DNA of 64,000 bases from assembly GCA_015143295.1 (NCBI GenBank), contig CM026551.1, forward strand, positions 44,380,034 through 44,444,033, given 5' to 3'. A program made the position numbers and the translations under genes. The stretch comes from Tetracentron sinense. Lineage: Eukaryota; Streptophyta; Magnoliopsida; Trochodendrales; Trochodendraceae. Shown one piece after another: positions 41,801 through 52,000 of this stretch (the first letter of the stretch is position 1; each line of letters starts with the position of its first letter). Under the pieces are notes generated by a model. It was not told the DNA's origin, ran no database searches, and was given only the letters and a program-made list of their open reading frames with translations.

Positions 41801-44800
41801 ACTTTAGTGGTGGTATTTATGTCCGCACAATAGTTTTATTAATAAAATAGATAAGAGTAACTAAGGCTTCTTTTCTTCATATTTCTACTTGTTATTAGAG
41901 CGTGGTTTTATTGTAAGCATCTTCAGAGATTACCAGGGACCATAAAAACCAAATGACACCACCAGTCGCTGCTGATTGTACGGCTGGCGTTAGTGGGCAT
42001 ACGGACGTGACACCCCCCCCCCTCCCCTTGGAAAAATTATGTCTAGTAAGAGGGATTTATTTTTGGGATTTATGGTTATTTTTTTAAGAATTTGTTGAGA
42101 GCTTTTTATGGTATTTTGTCCCTCGAAGTGATTCTAAAAAAAAAGCATATTTGCTTAATTTATTGGGTGTGATTTTTTAGAAGTTCCTTGGTGTGTCCAT
42201 TTTAAAATTCTAGTTATTGAAAAAAGTTTAGTGAAATTCTATGAAGACTTGAAATTTGGATCTTGATTTTTTAGGTCATAGTAACAACCTCCAGTTTTTT
42301 GGTTTAGTTGGACTATAAAGTAAATAAATTGTAAAGTCCTATGGTTCAAAGTGTGACTGGTCCATAAAGAATTGAAACATTGTGTGTGGACTGTTTTTGT
42401 ATAAATCAGTCTTGTTTCCTCTTTGTTGGGTGTTGTTTGAGTAATTAGAAAGTTTTGGCCTTGCTTAATTAGTACCTTATTGTTTTGAAAGTGATAGAAT
42501 GTCAAAAATAGTGGTATGGAGGTAAGTTCGTCAGGTACTAGGAGCATAAGGATTCCATCTTTTGGGGTTACTCAGTTAGAGGAACCCTAGTTTGCAGATT
42601 ACAACTGTAAATATGGATGACAGAAACTATTTAGAATAGTCCCAGTCTGCAAAAATGTTTATTGGTAGATAGGGGTAAGCTTGGACATATTAATGGAAGA
42701 GTAATAGAGCCGAGTTCAACAGATGACTCATTTGACGAATAAGAATTGGAAAATCTCACTGTCAAGTCTTGGTTGCTGCATTCTAAAGAGCCCTAGATCT
42801 CCAGGGGTTCCTCTTTCTTACGGCAACCAAGGATATTTGGGACCCAGTAGCTCAAACTTATTCTCAAACACATAATATAGACCTGAATTTATCATTTGCA
42901 TCATGGGATTTCTTACCTCAGGTAGGATGATAACCATTAGCTGACATCTTTGATGGCTTTCAAGGTATGTGGGAGGAGTTTGATCATTATCAGATGCATT
43001 ATCTTGTGTGTGTATCGTTGATAGCGAATAGTATCGCAAGCTTATGGAGCATAATCGAATCTTCAAGTTTTTAGATAGGTTGAACTCGTAGTTTGACATT
43101 CATGGGTTCAAATTTTGAGTAAGGATGAGTTGTCGTCTCTGAGTCTGGTGTATGCTATTGTATAGGTGAGGAAGGCAGATGGATAGACATGCATATCCCT
43201 GTTGGTAGTTCAGAGCGTTCAACATTAGCATCTGCGTCTCAACCTCTAAGAGGAGGCAAGGAGGTATCTAGAAGCACAAAGGTGGAATGAGTTCAGATGA
43301 GAAGGACAAACTGAAGTGTGATCAGTCTGGGATCGAGGCACACCAATGAAACATGTTAGGACTTGGCTGGAAGACCAACCAAATTCACTCATTCTAGATC
43401 ATCTACAGCACATAGCACTTTATCTGCATCTTTCGGACTACTTCCTCTTATTCACCCTTCGCCAATAGAGATTTTGTTCCTCAGGAGGAACTCGAAAGTC
43501 TTCGACGTCTCTTTGCTGGAAGACCAACCAAGTCAACACTGTTCTGCTCATCATGTTCCATCTTTACCCTCTTTTGAGTACTTCTAGATTATCGATTTAG
43601 GGGCTTCCGATCATATGTCTAGTACGTCTTCTTTTTTCTTCACATGATCCATGTTCTAGTAATATTAAAATCAAATTTGTCGATGGATCCCCCTCCTTAG
43701 TTTTAGGAAAAGGAATCATCAGAGTCTCCTTTGTATTCATTTGTTCTCTATTTTAAATATATTCGGATTTTCTACTAATATTCTTTCTGTTAGTAGCATG
43801 ACCAAAACACCAAAGTACAGCATAGCCTTCTTTTCTTGGTATTGTGTGTTTCAGGATCTAAAGACACAACAATGGATTAGGAGTGGTCGTGAAGTTGATG
43901 GACTTTACTTGTTGGATCTGGTTGCAACTTCTCCTAGTGCACTCCAGTCCAATAGTTGTGCTAATAAAGACCAGATTTTGCTTAGCTATTTATCTCTAAC
44001 ATCATTAACTTATGTTTCCTAGTCAGTTTGAATCTGTCAGTTTGCTAAGTTTACAATGTGAAGCGTGTGAACTAACGAAACATTGTCGAGTCTCTTTTTC
44101 ACCTAGTAATAAAAGAAGTCAGTTTTCTTTTGATATAATATATTCTGATGTGTGGGAACCTTCCCCTACTTTGTCTATATCAGGCTTCCCTTATTTCAAT
44201 TCATTAATGGAAGATTGCACTCAGTATACATGGATTTATATTATGAAGACTAGGGATAAAGTACCTCGTATTATTCGTGTTTTCTATAAGATGATCAAGA
44301 CTCAATTTGAAAGAAATATCAAAGTTTTCAGATTTGAAAATGGACGTGAATATTTGGAAGGTCAATTGGAAGCCTATCTCGAAGAACATGGTGTTATTCA
44401 TCAAAATAGTTGTGTTTATAATTCTCAAATAAACGGGATAACAGAGAAAAAAATGACACTTGCTTGAGGTTTGCTAGAAGGCTTCTCCTCCCAATTAAGT
44501 TGAGAAAATATAGTGGTCTAAAACAATGCTCATTGAGACATATCTTATCAACCGTATGTCATCAAGGGGTACTTGAGTTCAAATCACCATATCAGTTGTT
44601 TCCTGATCATCTTGTATTCAGTCCTCATCTCAAGGTTTTTGGGTATACTTTTTTGTTCACATTTTGGGTCTCAATCGCTCTAAACTAGATCGATCTGAAA
44701 TTTGTGAAAGTGCCTATTTCAAGGTTACTCCACCTAGAAAAGGCATAAATGTTTTGATCCAGTAACAGGCAAATGGTTTGTCTTGTTCTTTGAGTTTGTT

Positions 44801-47800
44801 CCTTATTTCTCAGGTGTTTCTCTTCAAGGGGAGAATTGTGGTATTGAAGATGCTAACCTTCCACCTCCATCCCTATTAGATCTTCCTCCATCCTTTGTTT
44901 CCGTTTCTCCATCCTCATCATCTAAGTCTACTAGAGGTGAGAAGGGAGAGATGAAAACCTATTCCATGCACCATAAGTAAAGGCTACATCGTCTGCCATC
45001 TCATCCTACAACTGTGGATTTAGAGCCTACTCCTTTTGCTAAGTCTTCTCCTGTTATTCTTGTTATTCCACATGTTGTTCCCATTGGCTTATGTAAAGGT
45101 AAATGTACATGTACAACACTTCATCCAATTCCCAATTTTGTTTCTTATAATTCATTTTTTCTTCTCTTTGAGGCTTTGTGTCTTCCTTGTCTTTGTATCT
45201 ATTACTTCCAGTTTATTAGAACCTTTAAATCATCCCATGTATGAAAACTAGTCTATACTCCTAAGGAGAAGAAGATAGTAGGTTGTAAGTGGGTATATAC
45301 AATGAAACATAAAACTGATGGGATAGTGGACAGATACAAGGTAAGGCTGGTTGCAAAAGGGTTTACTTGGACTTATGGAGTGAATTTATCTTGACATCTT
45401 CATCAACTTGATGTGAAAAATGCATTTCTACACAGGGAGTTCCAAGAAGAAGTATACATGACTCTTCCCCTTGGAATCTAGGTTCAGGATCAAAATGGAA
45501 GGTTTGCAAATTGAAGAAGGCAATCTATGGGCTAAAACAATCACCTAGAGCCTAATTTGAAAGATTTAGTGGTGCAGTGAAGAGATTTGGCTATGTTCAA
45601 AGTCATGTTGACTATACTTTATCCATAAAGCATTTGGAGTACTACCACAACAATAATTGTTTATGTAGATGATATTGTGATAACAAATGAAAATGCTCAA
45701 GAGGTTCAAAGACTTAAGGTGTTTCTTGAAATCAAAGATCTAGGACCCCTAAAGTACTTCTTTGGAATTGAGGTTGCTACGTCCAAGAAAGACATTTTTA
45801 TTTCCCAAAAGAAGTGTGTGTTGTTATGTGATACAGGAAAACTGGGTGTTAAACTAGTTAATATACCTATTGAGTCCAATCACAAATTTGACAATGGGGG
45901 TGAAGAACCTCTAGATGATGTTGGGATGTTCCAAAGAGTGGTTAGGAAACTGATTTACTTGTCCTTGACACACCCAGATATAACTTATGAGTTAGTGTAA
46001 TTAGTTAGTTTATGCATAAGCCACAGACTATATACCTAGAGGCAGCTGAAAGAGAACTTAAGTATCTCAAGTCTTCTCTTAAGTCTTAATAGGGGTTTGC
46101 TTTTCCGAAAGAATGGACACGTACAAGTTGAAACCCATACAGATGCTAATTAGGCAAGTTTAGTAACAGACAAAAGATCCACATCAGAGTATTTTACTCT
46201 TGTTGGTGGTAACCTAGTCATGTGGAGAAGCATGAAACAAGCGGTTGTAGTAAGATCCAGTGTTGAGGCTGAGTATAGGGCAATCTCACATGGTACATTG
46301 GGAGTTGTTGTGGATCAAGATCCTTATGACAGAGCTTAGATTCCCAATTCAGTCAGAGATGAGGTTGTATTGTAAAAACAAAGCATCCACTAGTATTGCA
46401 TATAATCTTGTACAACACATAACAAAGCTTATTGAGGTTGGCAGACACTTCATTTATGAGAAGGTGACAACTAAGATTATTAGTTTCCTGTTTGTTAAGA
46501 CAGAGGATCAGCTGGTTGACATACTCACAAAGGTAATGGCATATAACTGACATCGCTACATTATAGAAAAGTTGTGAATGTTCGATATCTATCCCTAGCT
46601 TGAGGGGGAGTTTTGTTATGGGCCTAAATCATCAAGCCCATCGTTTAGTATGTTACTTATTAGTGTGTAATGCTTTACACCTTAGTGGGGGTATTTTTGT
46701 CCACACAACAGTTTTATTACTAAAATAGATAGAGTGTATCTACATTGGATAACTCATTCTCTTTCCTAGACAAAAACATATGAATTCTTCTTCTTTTGCA
46801 CAAGCAACTACAGTTTTTTTCTTCATATTTCTACTATAATAATGGTCATTTATTCCAAAAAAAAAATTAATAATAATAGTTGTCGCTTATTCAAAAAAGG
46901 ACTACAAAAAATAACCTCCAAAATGCAAGGGCCATTATAACAGTTGCGGCCATAGTAACAAATTCGGGGGTTCGGGAATAACTCGGCGAGGGTCCAGTTC
47001 AGAAAAGATCGGCAAAATTCAACGAAGTTGGGATAACTTCGGGAAATAACTTTTTTTTAATAATTATAAAGAGAAAGTAAGATGATATAAACCATAGTTA
47101 CCAAGTCAGAGTTGGAGAATTATTCGTCTAGGGAGAATTTCATACAACATCAGTAAAATTCAAAAATTGCGAAAATAAATCAAGAAAAATTGAGAAAAAG
47201 ATGAAAGTATATTACTTAGGATTACTAAATATGAAAATATAAATAAACATATTTCATATGTTAGATATTTATTCGGCGGCTTTTCAAATGTCGTGAATAA
47301 TTCGTGTTTAATTCATAAAATTCACAACTTCTTGAAAAAGTCACAAACAGTTCGTAAATTAATCAATCGACAAAAAAGTTGGGTGTTATTCGGGATATTT
47401 CGAAAAATTCGAAGAACTTTGTTACTATGGTTTCAGACTTTCAGCAGGGTCCTTTATGTACGCCGAAGCCGTTATTTTAATCTTTGCCTTCAAGTGAGCA
47501 AGATGGATGTGAACCACTTATACTTTGACCAGTACCCCATCACTACAACGGTTATAGCTATGTCGCCTTTTCCCATTTTTTTTTGTTAATTTCTTATTTA
47601 GAAATATAATCTAATATAATATATATCTGAAATTTAAATAAAATATAACCAAAGATAATAGGGTAAATTACATTGACCTCCTCTGAGGTTGGTGAAATTT
47701 CATAAACCTCCCCCTCTTGTTTCTGAAATTACACTACCCTCCACTGTCAGGCTTGTCAGGTTAACACCATTAAAGGAGGATACTCCTTTACAATCTTACC

Positions 47801-49007
47801 CTCCAAGAAAGGGGAAATCATGAGGAAAAGTTTCTGAAAAAGAATTGCTCTTTTAGTTCCAACTTCTTCAACCTCTGTCCAAGAGTTGAGAAGAATCTCT
47901 TCTGAGTGATTCGAAGAACAAATCCATTAATTCAAATCAGCAACATCATCTCCAGTTTTTCTTTCACTCTTCCTCTCACATTTACGATTTTGAGCAGCCT
48001 TTACAATAGCAGTCTCTCTTTCTCTTGCGAGCATCCTCACAAAAGTTTCCTTGCACAGCAGCTCCTATCTTCTGTAGCAAAAGCAGCGCAACAACAGCCA
48101 ACACCTCCATCATCCTTCAGATCTGCACAACGAAACCAGCACCTTCTTCATATTTGAAAACGAAGCAGAACATTCTTGATATCATCAAATCAACAGATGC
48201 GGACAGGAAACGCAGCAGCAGACGTGCTCTTCATAGGAGCAGCCGCAGACAAACTCCCTCACCTGATTCACACAGCAGTAATCTTGTCTTCCTTCATGGC
48301 ACTAACTGACCTTGCCACCATGAACATATCACAAGCAAGAGTAGAAGGCAGCCCCTTCATTCTCCCTGCCCTCTTCCATCTTCATGACGCAGGTGAACAT
48401 TTCGGATTTTGTTTCTTAATTGATCCATAGTTTTTGGTCCTAGTAGTTAAAGGGGGCTCTACAAGCCACCACGTGTCCCTTTTAACACCCACGTCCCACT
48501 ATGATTAAGATTCACTCACCCTAGGGTTAATCCATCTTAACTTGATTTTTAGAAGAAAAAAATAACCATAGGTTGATTATGCATGACCACAATCAAGGGG
48601 ACACTACAAGCAGCCACGTGTCCCTTTCATCACCCACTATCTGTGGTTAAGATTCACTCACCCCTAGGATTCATCCATCTAACCTTGGTTTTAAGAAGAA
48701 AAAAACCTTGGTTTTTAAATATTTATATATGTATTAACCTTAAGTTGATACTATTAACCTTGGAATATATATTAACCTTAAGTTTATACTTACCAAACCT
48801 AATTATCATTTATTTCATTGTATTAGTTGACTTTGTCTTTAAAAGGGTAATTTAGAATTTTAAAATGTCTAAATAATGACATCATCAAAGTCCATCTATG
48901 TAAGTAACGGCAAAATAACAAAAGGGGGTATTTGTTATAGACAATTGAAGTTGAGGGGAGGGCAATGTAATTTTAGAAACAAGAGGGGAGGTTTCTGAAA
49001 TTTCACC

Positions 49008-49038
<31 letters not shown>

Positions 49039-52000
49039 AAGATAATATTATTATGACGACTGTTATGACAAATACAAAGGAAATAATAGCATTTTCATTC
49101 AAGCATACAATTTTGTGTTTGACAGATATGACTGTTACACCAGCATCATAATGCCCATAAAAACCATGGTGCATATCAACAAATCTTTTTCTTTCCAATG
49201 AATTTTTTTCCAAATGGCCCTTGAATGGATTGAGGCATTTATAGTCATCTTTTACTCAATTGTATATTGGAACAAAAGAGTATAATATTGTTTTATGCAA
49301 TAAATTTGAGAACACTCTTAATTGAAATTGAATTATTGCTTCAAAAGTAAACAAATGTTTCAGCAATCCAATCCTATTATCTTCCGATCCTGGTTATCCC
49401 ATACTTTTTCATTCATTAATTTCTCAACAAAGACGAGTGTTGGGCCTTTAGTAAGTTATGAACATAAGAAGATTAAAAGAATAACAGTTACCTAGTCATC
49501 TTTAACCAGTGAAATACTAAACCTAATGAATGAGAGGAGAACTCGCCTGTTATAATACTCCTTCACTGACAGAACGAGATTAAGCATGACAGCCTCCCCT
49601 ACCAGAACATAAAGGACCGCAAATCGGACATACCACCGCAACTCACGGATGTAGATTTTAGTTTCAACACCAATCATGACCAGCATAGAGCACCAAGCAA
49701 GAGCCTCAATAATCAAAGAAACCATCTGTAAAAGAAAAGAGAAGTAATTTTTCATAAGAATGAAACAAATTCAACATACAATTTAGTAAGCCAGAGCTTC
49801 AGGATATAATACCGTAGGCCTGCCAATATACAAGATTTTCAAGTACTGGATCGAATTCAGGAGATTGAAGTGGTTCAATGGTTCAGTGTTGTACTGTTTT
49901 GCAAATTTTAATGGTGGAATTAGGAATTATGGTCATATTATTAGGCCGTTTTGGTCTTTTTAAACAAGACGCTGGGACAATGTTAGTGTGTAACGGTAAC
50001 CTAAGGAAAGCAAATCTTCTATTAGGTACCTAACACCAATTTTGATGTTAGATCCCACCATCTTCAATAACAAAGTTCACAGTGCAAGTGTTCTAAAAAT
50101 TAAGATGAGACTAAACTACCCTTCTTTTCATGTTTTTCCAAACCTTCCCCATGTGGCGCATTGTTATTAGAGATAGTAGAATTGAACACCAAAACAGGTG
50201 TTAGGATCCTAATAGAAGATTTTCTCTCGTAACATAGCCCAAAAATGAAAAGTTACAAAAATATTCATATTAATGCAAAATTTACTAACATACCCCTAGA
50301 ACCAAATTAATACAAGTACCCCTGACTTTACTAAGAATGAGTCTCATTTTATTCATTTTTATTTAAATTATTTTCTAATAAAGTCAGTCTGTTCCGAAAT
50401 CAAACTAGCCTTTTAATTGGTTAAATAGTGTTAAACCAATCATAAGGTTACATGTGGCAGTCAAGAGTCAACTCTTGTGAAAATTTAGGGTTTATTGGAA
50501 ACCATTATGGAGGCTGTAATCTAATTACCATCATCCTTTTTTTTCAACTGTAAAAATTATAGGATAAATTGCTAAATGCTTTATTGGAAACTGCTGCCTT
50601 TTAATTTAAATTGATTTTAAAGGTGGTGGTAGTTATTCTACCGCTAACCTTGTTTTCAGATGATTTTGAAATGTCAGTAATACAATTACCGATACTATGT
50701 GTTTTGCCTAAATGCCAGGGGGGAGGTAATTGTATTAGCGGCATCTTCAATTTCTACGAAATTCAAACTTACAAGATAAAAATAACAACTCTCTAGTTCT
50801 CTCACCGTTCTATAAAACCCAATCTTGGTCTGAAAGAAAGAAAGGGAAAAAACTTTTCACACTTAATCTCTTCGAGAACCCTTTCTTTAAACTCCTCTCT
50901 TTTCTCTTATTTACTCCCTCTAGATAATTTTAGTAGATACAAAGCCATTCTTTTGGAGATTATTTCAAATATTAAGTTGATATTTTTGGAGGATCATTTA
51001 AGCTTTTAAGTTGTAATTACTCTTTGAATTTGGTTTTTCTTCACCTTTTTTGCTTGAACTATAGTGTAGAAAGCATGTTTAGGAATTGAATTTGTTTATG
51101 TGGTTGAATCAATGTAGTCAAAATTTCAACTAGGCTACACCTAGGCCACCGCCTCGCCTAGCCAGGACCCCTATCGCCTAGAGGCCCTAGACCATAATCT
51201 AGGCAAGCACTCAGTAAATCTTAGATACTATAACATAATGTATACAGAAAAAGTAAATTTTGGTCGCCTAGGGCATCGCCTAAGCAACGCTGATAGAACC
51301 CCATATTACCGAGGCATCGCTTGGATGCTTTGACTACACTGGACTAAATGAAAACATACATAGAATTTCTTGTTATTACTCACATGTGATTGGTTTTATT
51401 CGTTTTCCAAATTCTCTATCTACCCTCTAATTCCTCTATCTTTTTGTAGGAATTAAAACTGTAATTCTGGTTTTTTAAGGGGTTGGGGACGAGTTTTGCA
51501 TTGGTTTGACGCACATAAATATGTTTGCCAGAGATGGGGATAAAATTTGGGAAATTTTCAATGTTTGTTTACTTTGTGAATCTACTCGATGGACTTAGTA
51601 CGGCTCAAAAATTGATCATTAAGTATCTGAACCTAATTTGGGTCCCTAAACTTAATGGACTAGATTGATCTTCGGTCGAGAATTGAGATAAGCCCAACTG
51701 TTGGATTACCTGGTTTGACTTTTTTCAATAACGGTGGATGATCATGCCTTTCTAAAATGATATATCTGAATGAAATGAATTCGGATAGAGAAGTGTTTGC
51801 TTAGAATTCGCTCCATTGATAGCCCTAGCGGTAGGCATAGTAATAAAGTTCTCCGATTTTTTCAAAAGTCCGAATAATACAGGACCTTTTCATCAAATGA
51901 TTAATGCCCAAACTATGCACAAGTTTTTGAAAAAAATCATGACTTATTTAAAAAGTTGCAAATTTCACGAATTATTCGCCACTTTTTGAAAAAATCCTAA

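Noticed and set aside
42007-42024. Poly-C run as a regulatory signal
   Set aside because: Simple low-complexity run in a decayed Copia leader; similar runs at 187-200 and 30184-30203 belong to LTR ends.
48025-48309. Ser/Arg-rich frame in the Pack-MULE candidate as a real gene
   Set aside because: No start context, promoter or family match; treated as transposon cargo.
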